The position numbers were made by a program, and so were the translations under genes. The notes below the pieces were generated by a model, which was not told the DNA's origin, made no database searches, and worked only from the letters and a program-made list of their open reading frames with translations. From Desulfurobacteriaceae bacterium (GTDB lineage Bacteria; Aquificota; Aquificia; Desulfurobacteriales; Desulfurobacteriaceae), in contig JAMOPR010000270.1 of assembly GCA_027064485.1 (NCBI GenBank), positions 1-6,930 on the forward strand: a DNA stretch of 6,930 nucleotides, read 5' to 3'. The first letter of the stretch is position 1. Each line of letters opens with the position of its first letter. Positions 1 to 6,351 of this stretch are shown piece by piece.

Positions 1-816
1 GGTGAGTTTGAAAGAACCGATATGGTTGAGTTTTTTGCGGAAAAGTTAGAGGGAATAGCTACTACAGGTAACGGATGGGTTATCTCCTACGGAACAAGAT
101 GCTATCGCCCGCCAATTATTTACGGTGACGTTTATAGAAAAGAGCCTATGACCGTTAAAGAGATTTCTTTTGCACAGAGTTTGACGGATAAACCCGTTAA
201 AGGAATGCTGACAGGTCCTGTTACCATAATCGCGTGGAGTTTTGTAAGGGAAGACATCCCTATAGAAGAGGTTGCTTACGAAATAGCCCTTGCGATAAAA
301 GATGAGATTAAAGACTACGAAAACGCAGGTATAAAGATTGTTCAGATTGATGAGCCGGCTATAAGAGAAAAAGCGCCTATAAAGAAGCGTTACTGGAAGG
401 AATATTTTGATTGGGCTATTAAATCCTTCAATCTTTGCTGTTCTTCTGCGAAACCAGAAACGCAGATTCACACCCATATGTGCTATTCCGAGTTCGGCGA
501 GATAATGGACTATATAGCAAAGATGGACTTTGACGTTATTTCCATAGAAGCTTCCCGTTCTAAGGGTGATATTATAGAGGCGTTTGAAAAGATTAACTTT
601 GATAGACAGATAGGTTTGGGCGTATGGGATATTCATTCACCTTACGTTCCTTCAGTTGAAGAGATGAAAGAAATAGTAGAGAGAGCTTTGAAGGTTATTC
701 CTAAAGAAAACTTCTGGATAAATCCAGACTGCGGATTAAAAACAAGAAGGTGGGAAGAGGTAATTCCTGCCCTGAAAAACCTTGTAGAATTGGCTCAGGA
801 ATTGAGAAAAGAGTAA
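1..816 (+). CDS. metE: 5-methyltetrahydropteroyltriglutamate-homocysteine methyltransferase (cobalamin-independent methionine synthase), C-terminal part
   Basis: This is the 3' part of metE; the reading frame is open from base 1, so the gene begins left of the window and 271 codons are visible. The enzyme transfers the methyl group of 5-methyltetrahydrofolate polyglutamate directly to homocysteine, making methionine in the cytoplasm without B12. The visible part is the C-terminal catalytic barrel. It opens with the family motif [10 protein letters not shown] and continues with [16 protein letters not shown] and QIDEPAIRE. All four zinc ligands known from the family can be placed: His (475-477) and Cys (481-483) in HTHMCYSE, Glu (547-549) in SIEASR, and Cys (730-732) in NPDCGLKTR. 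The end matches the normal MetE C-terminus, so there is no truncation on this side. The ATG at 22 is an internal methionine, not the start. A terminator follows 16 bases after the stop, separating the gene from what lies downstream. Identification is by recalled family motifs and is very secure. Confidence 0.97.
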   Translation, partial: GEFERTDMVEFFAEKLEGIATTGNGWVISYGTRCYRPPIIYGDVYRKEPMTVKEISFAQSLTDKPVKGMLTGPVTIIAWSFVREDIPIEEVAYEIALAIKDEIKDYENAGIKIVQIDEPAIREKAPIKKRYWKEYFDWAIKSFNLCCSSAKPETQIHTHMCYSEFGEIMDYIAKMDFDVISIEASRSKGDIIEAFEKINFDRQIGLGVWDIHSPYVPSVEEMKEIVERALKVIPKENFWINPDCGLKTRRWEEVIPALKNLVELAQELRKE

Positions 817-832
817 TCTAAGTTGTCTGCTG

Positions 833-859
833 CCCGCCTGACTGGCGGGTTTTCTTCTT
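833..859 (+). terminator. Rho-independent terminator of metE
   Basis: A perfect 6-bp GC stem, CCCGCC (833-838) pairing with GGCGGG (844-849), encloses the 5-base loop TGACT and is followed directly by a T-rich tract TTTTCTTCTT (850-859). It lies 16 bases after the metE stop codon on the same strand and isolates metE from the following ribonucleotide reductase genes. The stem and T-tract are read directly from the sequence. Confidence 0.9.
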
Positions 860-894
860 AGCTATTAAATTATTCTAATGTCGAAATTACTTTT

Positions 895-898
895 GGAG
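895..898 (+). promoter_or_regulatory. Ribosome binding site that decides the nrdG start
   Basis: GGAG at 895-898 stands 6 bases before the ATG at 905. The earlier in-frame ATG at 878 has no purine-rich site upstream; the bases before it are TAAATTATTCTA. This favours the ATG at 905 as the true start. Confidence 0.65.
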
Positions 899-904
899 TC
901 AGTT

Positions 905-1576
905 ATGCAATTTTCCCCTTTCCTTAAAGTTGAAGTTCCTGTTACGTTTAAAGACCAACCGGGAGTTCAGTCTGCTCTTTTTTATACCGATATAAGAGTT
1001 TGTAACCTTAACTGCTATCAGTGCCACAATAGAAAAAGCTATAGGGGAAGTGGGGAGAAATACACCTATGAGGAATTGTCTGAAAAGTTGGAAATGCTTA
1101 GGCTTTTAGGTGTTGAGCTGATAATAGTTTCTGGCGGTGAACCTACTTTAGAAAAAAAACTAAGGGAGGGATTGGAATTTCTTAAAAAGAAAGGATTTAA
1201 AGTTAGAATAGATACGAACGGAACGAACCCAGAAATTATCAGGGAGTTAATTGAAGAAGAACTGGTGGATGGTTTTGCAGTAGATATTAAAATTCCACTA
1301 TTAGAAAACACCGAGAATTACACCCCGGAACAGCTCAGGCGCTTTAAAACTATTCTCTACTCAAAAACTGATGTAGATGATGAGAAAATCTTCAACTACG
1401 TTGAAAGGGTAAAAAGGACAAAACAGATAGTGGAAGAAAGCGGGCTTCCGTATAACATTTTCAGAACTGTAAGGTATCCGCTTCTGCGCGAAAGCGAGCT
1501 CCAATCCATTTCAGAAAATGTAAAATCTGTTCCCCATCAGATTAACCCTTTTTATCCTGTGGAGGAACAAGAATGA
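905..1576 (+). CDS. nrdG: Anaerobic ribonucleoside-triphosphate reductase activating protein (radical SAM)
   Basis: This is a radical-SAM activase of 223 residues. Such enzymes use a 4Fe-4S cluster and S-adenosylmethionine to abstract a hydrogen from a specific glycine of NrdD, creating the glycyl radical needed for anaerobic dNTP synthesis. Visible signs are the cluster motif CNLNCYQC (Cys33, Cys37, Cys40; CX3CX2C) followed by HN, the SAM-contacting SGGEPT (residues 76-81), and a DTNG segment after strand four. It is longer than E. coli NrdG (154 residues) and resembles the longer thermophile-type activases, which also resemble pyruvate formate-lyase activases. I chose the ATG at 905 because of the GGAG before it; the ATG at 878 would add nine residues. 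The stop overlaps the start of the next gene by 4 bases (ATGA, 1573-1576), indicating translational coupling. The NrdD-like gene immediately downstream makes the NrdG role much more likely than another glycyl-radical activase. Confidence 0.88.
   Translation: MQFSPFLKVEVPVTFKDQPGVQSALFYTDIRVCNLNCYQCHNRKSYRGSGEKYTYEELSEKLEMLRLLGVELIIVSGGEPTLEKKLREGLEFLKKKGFKVRIDTNGTNPEIIRELIEEELVDGFAVDIKIPLLENTENYTPEQLRRFKTILYSKTDVDDEKIFNYVERVKRTKQIVEESGLPYNIFRTVRYPLLRESELQSISENVKSVPHQINPFYPVEEQE
1561..1565 (+). promoter_or_regulatory. Ribosome binding site of the nrdD large-subunit gene
   Basis: GGAGG at 1561-1565 lies 7 bases before the ATG at 1573, inside the 3' end of nrdG. Together with the ATGA stop/start overlap it points to coupled translation. 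Confidence 0.75.
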
Positions 1577-3120
1577 AGAAGAACAAGTATTTCAAGCTGA
1601 TAGAACTTTTTATCGATAACGACGACATATCCCGCAATAATGCCAACTTTGTGAGGGGAATTCCCGTTTTGGAGCACGTTGTTGTTGGCGAAATAATGAA
1701 AGATTATCTCTTTGATGAGATATATAAAGGTCTTCCTGTAAGAACGCACCACGAAGAAGGTTGGGCATACCACCATCAAACCTACCGCCTAAGTGCTTAT
1801 TGTATTGGTTTGTCCGCTAAAGATATTGCATTCTATGGGCTTCAAAGTAACGCGAAGAATGAGAGAAAGGCGGCGCCGCCCAGAAGGCTTGAAACCCTTT
1901 TTATGCAGTGTGCTAATCTTATTTGTTTGATTGCTCAGGAAGTTTCTGGGGCTACGTCTTTAAACGACCTTTCTACGGTTGCTGCCGGGTATCTTTACCA
2001 CCTTGAGAAAGAGGGAAGAATAAGCTATTCCGATTACGACCTTGAGAATTTGTGGCAGGAATTCCTGTATAACATAAACCTCCCCTTTAGAAGCGGTAAC
2101 TCGCCGTTTTCAAATATAACTCTTGATTTCGGTAAGCCTAATAGCAGATTGAAATATGAACCTGTTGTTTATGCCGGCAAATTTCTCAACATGACTTATA
2201 GCCAAATACCTTCTCACTATTTTGATAGGATTAATACTGCTTTCATTAAGGCGATGAGACGCGGAGATGCTGAAGGAAATCCGTTTACGTTTCCCCTTAT
2301 AACGGTTAACATTACCGAAGATTTCGATAGAAATAATCCTGCTTGGAAACTGCTACTTAAAGAAAGTGAGTATTTTGGGGGATTTTACGTTCAAAACTAC
2401 TTGAGGGAACCATTTGAAAAGCCTTCCATTTATAAGCAGAAAAATCCATACATTAAGCCTTTTGATGAAGGAATGATTTATTCAAACTGTTGTAGGATGT
2501 TGTTTAACATTTCTCAAGTGGAAGCAGTGACCGGTTCAAACCCGTTCCATTCAGGTAGCGGTGTTGGTGGTATAGGGGTCTATGCTATCAATATGAACAG
2601 ACTTTTATTCTTGGCGAAGGACGATTTTGATTTTCTAAAGAGGATGATAGATTACACTATGGACGTTGGGGCAAAGGCTTTACAGAGGAAAAGGGAGTGG
2701 CTCAGAAAATACTGGGATGATTTATTCCCATACTTATCTTTTTACCAAAAAGACGATAAGTCTCTGTTTAACATCTTTTCTGTAGTTGGCGTTCACGAGG
2801 GAATGATTAATGCCGGTTTTGAAGGTGGACTATTTAACGATGACGCAAAGGAATACGCTCATCAGATAGCTCAGTATCTTTACTCAAAATTGCAGGAGTT
2901 TATGGAGAGGGATAAGGTTCTTTACTCTTTAGAGTATGCTCCATCTGAGAACGCTGCCTGTAAGATGGCTGAGAAAGACCTTGCCTTTGCAAATGTTATT
3001 GCAGACGTTTTAAACGGTGAAAGGAGTTATGAGATTTCTAAAGACCCGTATTTAAATTTGTTCATTAAGGAAGCTGTTCATAAGTTTGGTGAAAAACTTT
3101 TTGATGTAATAAGAGTGTAA
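1573..3120 (+). CDS. nrdD: Anaerobic (class III) ribonucleoside-triphosphate reductase, catalytic body lacking the glycyl-radical domain
   Basis: This 515-residue protein matches the catalytic barrel of class III ribonucleotide reductase, which reduces ribonucleotides to deoxyribonucleotides using a radical. Recognisable family landmarks in order are NNAN (22-25), AYCIGL (75-80, aligning with the region of T4 phage Cys79), APPRRLETLFMQCANLI (101-117), the NINLPFRSGNSPFSN segment (167-181), and NCCRM (305-309). The Cys306/Cys307 pair (2488-2493) should contain the thiyl-radical cysteine, equivalent to T4 Cys290. Further on are GVGGIGVYAINMNRL (330-344) and SLEYAPSENAACKMAEKD (452-469). It starts just before NNAN, so there is no N-terminal ATP-cone and no room for the usual activity-regulating domain. 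It ends before the YTNS-like segment, the zinc site and the radical glycine, all of which lie on the next gene. A TAA stop is followed by a 61-base spacer in a different frame. Tail residues 470-515 have no clear NrdD match and may be an interface. A divergent relative of NrdD with another substrate is possible but less likely. Confidence 0.87.
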   Translation: MKKNKYFKLIELFIDNDDISRNNANFVRGIPVLEHVVVGEIMKDYLFDEIYKGLPVRTHHEEGWAYHHQTYRLSAYCIGLSAKDIAFYGLQSNAKNERKAAPPRRLETLFMQCANLICLIAQEVSGATSLNDLSTVAAGYLYHLEKEGRISYSDYDLENLWQEFLYNINLPFRSGNSPFSNITLDFGKPNSRLKYEPVVYAGKFLNMTYSQIPSHYFDRINTAFIKAMRRGDAEGNPFTFPLITVNITEDFDRNNPAWKLLLKESEYFGGFYVQNYLREPFEKPSIYKQKNPYIKPFDEGMIYSNCCRMLFNISQVEAVTGSNPFHSGSGVGGIGVYAINMNRLLFLAKDDFDFLKRMIDYTMDVGAKALQRKREWLRKYWDDLFPYLSFYQKDDKSLFNIFSVVGVHEGMINAGFEGGLFNDDAKEYAHQIAQYLYSKLQEFMERDKVLYSLEYAPSENAACKMAEKDLAFANVIADVLNGERSYEISKDPYLNLFIKEAVHKFGEKLFDVIRV

Positions 3121-3170
3121 CAGTTTTTCTGTTTATCGTTATTAGAAGTCTGGAAGAAGCAAAATAGTTT

Positions 3171-3175
3171 GGAGG
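3171..3175 (+). promoter_or_regulatory. Ribosome binding site of the NrdD small-subunit gene
   Basis: GGAGG at 3171-3175 stands 6 bases before the ATG at 3182. An in-frame TAG (3179-3181) directly abuts that ATG, so the start cannot lie further upstream. This shows that the small gene has its own initiation signal. Confidence 0.85.
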
Positions 3176-3181
3176 TTGTAG

Positions 3182-3715
3182 ATGGAGGTTACGAAGAAGG
3201 TTAGACCTAAAATGTATGTTAACGGTGACCCTTCAACGGGAAGAGTGTTTTTAACATCTGGATTTCAAGCGCCGTTTCAGGAGGGAGACCTTTTAAAGCA
3301 AATAGACGTTAACTCTCACTTTCAAAGTTACGCGACTGGTGGTTCTATAATGCACATCTTTACTGCTGAAGAGATGAAGCCTGAAGAGCAAGAGAAGTTA
3401 ATCTTTAATATTATTAGGAACTTTCCTATTCAGTATTTGACGAAAACGCCCTTTTTAACTACCTGCAATGAGTGTGGGCATAAAATGGTAGGAAGAAAAA
3501 CAGAGTGTGAAAAGTGCGGTTCAACGGATGTTACGTTGTGGAGTAGACCTATCGGATACTTTAGACCTGTTATGAGAGGAAAGATTTCGAAAGACTTTAA
3601 GAAAGCTGAATACTTGTTCTGGCTTAGCGGAAGGATAGAGGATTTTGCTACGAGGAAAGAGGTTACGAAAAGAGATGTTGAGGAAATTGTTGACGAAATT
3701 AGTTCTATAACTTAA
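3182..3715 (+). CDS. Separate glycyl-radical and zinc-binding subunit of anaerobic ribonucleotide reductase
   Basis: This 177-residue protein matches the C-terminal part of class III ribonucleotide reductase. FLTSGFQAPF (23-32) sits where intact NrdD has its YTNS-type segment, followed by SYATGGSIMHIF (49-60), close to the family's TGGT-x-x-H-x-F motif. A zinc site of four cysteines, Cys95-x-x-Cys98 and Cys109-x-x-Cys112, lies in front of SRPIGYFRPV (121-130). Gly125 (3554-3556) is the expected glycyl-radical residue, equivalent to T4 NrdD Gly580. It would be activated by the nrdG product and insert next to the catalytic cysteine of the 515-residue partner. The start is fixed by an in-frame TAG directly before the ATG and a GGAGG 6 bases upstream of it. 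The gene follows the catalytic-body gene by 61 bases. Compared with a one-piece enzyme, the radical transfer would cross a subunit border. The C-terminal about 35 residues (143-177) are charged and lack a recognised motif. No standard symbol exists that I can assign. Confidence 0.85.
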   Translation: MEVTKKVRPKMYVNGDPSTGRVFLTSGFQAPFQEGDLLKQIDVNSHFQSYATGGSIMHIFTAEEMKPEEQEKLIFNIIRNFPIQYLTKTPFLTTCNECGHKMVGRKTECEKCGSTDVTLWSRPIGYFRPVMRGKISKDFKKAEYLFWLSGRIEDFATRKEVTKRDVEEIVDEISSIT

Positions 3716-3727
3716 AATGACCTTTCA

Positions 3728-4825
3728 ATGAGGAATTGCAGCTTTGTGAAAACAGTTGTATTTTTTCTCTTTTGCCTGTGTTCTGCGTGTGCTCTTTCTT
3801 TTGGGAAAAGTCTTGATGAGATTGTGAGGGAGTTGGGGGGATTTTCTTCCCCCGTTCAATTAGAGAATGCTTTGAAGTCTCTCAACGCAACAGAAAAATT
3901 AAAGTTAAGGATACTTGTCTCTGCTTATAAAAAAAATACCAGAGAAGTTGAGAAACTATTAACTGCTCTTCGTAAGAAGAAAAAGAAGAAAGTTGTAGTT
4001 GCTAATACTATTCTTCTTCCTTCTGGCAGGTATGTAATAGTTGTAGATAAGAGAAAGGAAATTCTTTATGTAGTGAGTCAGAAGAAGGGTATGCCCTTCA
4101 TTGTAAAAAAATTTCCATGTATTACCGGTAAGAGATTAGGAGATAAACTGAGGGAAGGAGACCAAAGAACACCGGAAGGTATTTATTTTCCTCTTTACTG
4201 GACTTCGAACTTGCCACCTATTTATGGAATAGGAGCTTTTCCGCTTAACTATCCTAATCTTATCGATAGAAGAATTCTTCATCGTGATGGTCACGGTATC
4301 TGGATTCACGGAACAAATAATCCTGATAGACCTCCTCATAGTTCTAACGGTTGTATAGTGCTGAAAAATAAGCATTTAAAACAGTTGATTCCCTATGTAA
4401 AAGTTAAGGAAACGCCGGTTATAATTGTTGAGCATATTCAATACTTGCCTCTTGGTGAGTTAGAGAAAGAAAGAAAGTCTCTTCTTCAGTTTATTTATAG
4501 GTGGAAGTCTGCTTGGGAAAAAACTCCTGAAGATTTAAAACCTTACTTTTCTTGCTATTCTAAACATTTTGTTTGGGAAAGGGGGAATTTAAGGACTTGG
4601 AAAATCTATAAGCGAAGAGTAACTTCCCGCAAAAGGTGGATAAGAATAAAAATTAAGGACATATATTTAAGTAAGGACGGAAGAGTTCTTGAGTTTGGTA
4701 ACCTTTATGTGGCGAGTTTTAAACTGATTTACGATTCAAATAACTACCACTCGGTTGGAAGAAAAGTTTTATATATAATTAAAGAGGATGGGCAGTGGAA
4801 GATATTGGGAGAAGGGAATTTATAA
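3728..4825 (+). CDS. Exported L,D-transpeptidase/L,D-carboxypeptidase (YkuD domain) with C-terminal NTF2-like domain, Csd6/Pgp2-like
   Basis: This 365-residue protein acts on peptidoglycan in the periplasm. It has an N-terminal signal peptide: KTVVFFLFCLCSACA (8-22) is hydrophobic, with a positively charged start. A helical, lysine-rich region follows (RKKKKKK at 82-88). The YkuD catalytic domain spans about 98-236 and contains the signature IWIHGTNN (191-198) and SSNGCIVL (205-212). His194 and Cys209 are the expected catalytic pair. Residues about 250-364 (LLQFIYRWKSAWE to QWKILGEG) look like an NTF2-like fold. This YkuD-plus-NTF2 layout is that of Helicobacter Csd6 and Campylobacter Pgp2, which remove D-Ala from the stem tetrapeptide rather than cross-link. 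The next gene supports that reading. The ATG at 3728 has no good ribosome site; a GTG at 3746 preceded at 11 bases by AGGA is an alternative that shortens the signal peptide by six residues. The gene follows the NrdD subunit gene by 12 bases. It might instead be a true L,D-transpeptidase. Confidence 0.85.
   Translation: MRNCSFVKTVVFFLFCLCSACALSFGKSLDEIVRELGGFSSPVQLENALKSLNATEKLKLRILVSAYKKNTREVEKLLTALRKKKKKKVVVANTILLPSGRYVIVVDKRKEILYVVSQKKGMPFIVKKFPCITGKRLGDKLREGDQRTPEGIYFPLYWTSNLPPIYGIGAFPLNYPNLIDRRILHRDGHGIWIHGTNNPDRPPHSSNGCIVLKNKHLKQLIPYVKVKETPVIIVEHIQYLPLGELEKERKSLLQFIYRWKSAWEKTPEDLKPYFSCYSKHFVWERGNLRTWKIYKRRVTSRKRWIRIKIKDIYLSKDGRVLEFGNLYVASFKLIYDSNNYHSVGRKVLYIIKEDGQWKILGEGNL
4783..4787 (+). 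promoter_or_regulatory. Ribosome binding site for the GTG start of the M99-like carboxypeptidase
   Basis: AGAGG at 4783-4787 lies 7 bases before the GTG at 4795, inside the end of the preceding gene. An in-frame TAA at 4780-4782 closes the frame upstream, and no other start codon lies between it and 4795. Confidence 0.7.
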
Positions 4826-5880
4826 CATCTTTAGCTAAAACTTTCTTGTTTTCGACTTTTCCCGTTAACGCTTTTTGTAAAACTTTGGGGAATGTAAAAA
4901 TTGAACTACCAGCTTACTCATTCCAAAAATATGTTATTCCAGGAAAAAGGAAAGGAAAAAAGATTCTTGTAATAGGTGGTATTCATGGGAATGAACCGGG
5001 TGCTTATAAAGCTGCCGAAATTTTAAGCCGCGTTAAAGTAGAAAGGGGAGAGTTGATAATAGCTCCAAGAACAAATGTGGTTTCTATATTGGCTGATGTT
5101 AGAGGCTATAACGGAGATATGAATAGAAAATTCCAGTATTTGTCAAGGAAAGACCCTGATTACGAAAGAGTTCAGGAAATAAAGGAATTAATAGCTGAAA
5201 CGAAACCTGACCTTGTTCTTTCGCTGCACGATGGCTTTGGTTTTCACTCTGTTAACAAAAGAGCTTGGGGTCAATGCATAGTGATAGATGAAGAAGTGTA
5301 TAAAACTTTTAACTTGGGGAAAATTGCCAAAACTGTGGCTGAAAACGTAAATAGGCATATAAGAAGAAGAAAGTGGAAAATCCCCGTCTACAATACCCAC
5401 ACCTTTTCTCCTTCTACAAAACATCCGGAACAGAAAAAATCCCTCACCTACTACTGTCTTTCCAAACAGAACGTTCCAGCTTTTTGCCTTGAAACGTCAA
5501 AGCAGTTGCCGTCTTTACGCTTGAAAGTTCTATTTCATCTAATGATGTTGAAAGAGTTCTTTAAGATTTACGGCGTTGAAATTTCACCTGATTTTGATGT
5601 TTTAGAGAAGGAAGTTGACAGATTCCTTACACCTGCGAAGTTTTACTCGGTAAAAGCTGAAATTAACGGTAGAATAGTTGAAATATCGTCGAAGAAGACT
5701 TTTCATCTTCATAGAGGCAGTTACTTTAAAGTTTTATCCTGTCACGGAACAGAAGGAACAAACGTTATCTGCAAAGACGTTAACCTCAATTGGCGGAGTT
5801 TCCATATAAAAAGGAGAGTTGCCCTTACTCTTAAAGACGACTTCCGAAAAATTTTTGATTTTAGGGTGGTGGTTGTTTAA
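4795..5880 (+). CDS. Tat-exported zinc carboxypeptidase of the M14/M99 type, Csd4/Pgp1-like peptidoglycan trimming enzyme
   Basis: This 361-residue predicted metallocarboxypeptidase starts at a GTG. The first 28 residues are a twin-arginine signal: GRREFITS (5-12) followed by a hydrophobic stretch to VNAFC, so folded export to the periplasm is likely. The catalytic domain has GGIHGNEPGA (61-70), giving zinc ligands His64 and Glu67, then DMNRKF (108-113) as a likely substrate-carboxylate site, SLHDGFGFH (143-151) with the third ligand His145, and CLETS (231-235) whose Glu233 is a candidate general base. This pattern resembles M99 peptidases: Helicobacter Csd4 and Campylobacter Pgp1, D,L-carboxypeptidases that trim muropeptide tripeptides to dipeptides. 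Residues about 282-361 are beta-rich and could be the small barrel domain that follows the catalytic domain in that family. The gene overlaps the Csd6-like gene by 31 bases, which suggests the two enzymes act in turn. Csd4 of H. pylori uses Gln in place of the first zinc His; here it is His. Another M14 succinylglutamate-desuccinylase-like role is less likely. Confidence 0.8.
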   Translation: MEDIGRREFITSLAKTFLFSTFPVNAFCKTLGNVKIELPAYSFQKYVIPGKRKGKKILVIGGIHGNEPGAYKAAEILSRVKVERGELIIAPRTNVVSILADVRGYNGDMNRKFQYLSRKDPDYERVQEIKELIAETKPDLVLSLHDGFGFHSVNKRAWGQCIVIDEEVYKTFNLGKIAKTVAENVNRHIRRRKWKIPVYNTHTFSPSTKHPEQKKSLTYYCLSKQNVPAFCLETSKQLPSLRLKVLFHLMMLKEFFKIYGVEISPDFDVLEKEVDRFLTPAKFYSVKAEINGRIVEISSKKTFHLHRGSYFKVLSCHGTEGTNVICKDVNLNWRSFHIKRRVALTLKDDFRKIFDFRVVVV

Positions 5881-6344
5881 CTGTAAACTCTTAAAATCTT
5901 CCTAATTATCTTTGTCGTAGAAATGTCGTAAGAAAAATCCACTCTTTCAACCCTTTTGGCGTATTCCCTTCCAACTATATCTTCCAGCTTCCAGTCTGCT
6001 CCTTTTACTAAAACGTCTGGTTGAACAATTTTTATAAGTTCAATGGGCGTGTCTTCGTCAAATACAACAACGTAATCCACGCAGTTAAGAGCAGAAAGGA
6101 CTTTTACTCTGTGCTCCTGTTTGTTTATAGGTCTCTTTTCTCCTTTGATTCTTTTTATAGAACTATCGCTGTTAATACCTACAATTAAAATGTCTCCGAA
6201 GCTTTTTGCTTTTTCAAGGTAGTCAACGTGACCTGCGTGGAGAATATCAAAGCAGCCGTTTGTAAAAACAATCGTTTTTCCTTCCTTTTTGAGATTTTCT
6301 ACCAGCGTTTTCAACTCTTCGATGGATTTAATTACCTTTCCCAA
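5877..6344 (-). CDS. rfaE2: D-glycero-beta-D-manno-heptose 1-phosphate adenylyltransferase (stand-alone)
   Basis: This cytoplasmic cytidylyltransferase-fold enzyme of 155 residues uses ATP to turn D-glycero-D-manno-heptose 1-phosphate into the ADP-heptose used for the lipopolysaccharide inner core. Motifs are TNGCFDILHAGH (28-39, with the nucleotidyl-transferase HxGH), GINSD (56-60), KGEKRP (67-72) and the C-terminal ISTTKII (141-147), all typical of the second domain of HldE. It matches that domain alone; the sugar-kinase half is not present here and must be encoded elsewhere. Start choice: an in-frame ATG at 6359-6357 would add five residues but has no ribosome site, whereas a TTG at 6344-6342 has AGGAG (6356-6352) 7 bases before it. 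I prefer the TTG, at roughly two to one. The gene converges on the carboxypeptidase gene; their stop codons overlap in TTAA (5877-5880). Upstream it is divergent from trmFO. Its presence implies a Gram-negative outer membrane with heptose-containing lipopolysaccharide. Confidence 0.92.
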   Translation of the reverse strand: MGKVIKSIEELKTLVENLKKEGKTIVFTNGCFDILHAGHVDYLEKAKSFGDILIVGINSDSSIKRIKGEKRPINKQEHRVKVLSALNCVDYVVVFDEDTPIELIKIVQPDVLVKGADWKLEDIVGREYAKRVERVDFSYDISTTKIIRKILRVYS

Positions 6345-6351
6345 CCGTAAA

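Noticed and set aside
46..636. Long minus-strand open frame of 196 codons opposite metE
   Set aside because: It lies fully within the well-matched metE sequence in antisense, is rich in Tyr/Phe/Arg without any family motif, and has no ribosome site; it is a shadow frame.
860..904. Promoter for nrdG in the gap after the metE terminator
   Set aside because: TATTCT (871-876) could be a -10 box, but the expected -35 position falls in the terminator T-tract with no match to TTGACA; a promoter is likely here, but I cannot place it. No NrdR-box-like palindrome was seen.
3118..3184. A sequencing frameshift or recent pseudogene break within nrdD
   Set aside because: The two parts are in different frames, but the spacer is not NrdD-like in any frame I read, both parts have extra residues at the break, and the second has a well-spaced GGAGG and a start codon right after a stop. 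This fits a stable split better than a single-base error.
3764..3796. Lipoprotein signal in the Csd6-like protein (LCSAC)
   Set aside because: Cysteine occupies the -3 position relative to the candidate lipid-modified Cys, which is a poor lipobox; an ordinary Sec signal peptide explains the segment.
5875..5888. Hairpin at the convergent gene ends as a bidirectional terminator
   Set aside because: Only five A/T-rich pairs with a 4-base loop and no proper T-tract on either side; too weak to call.
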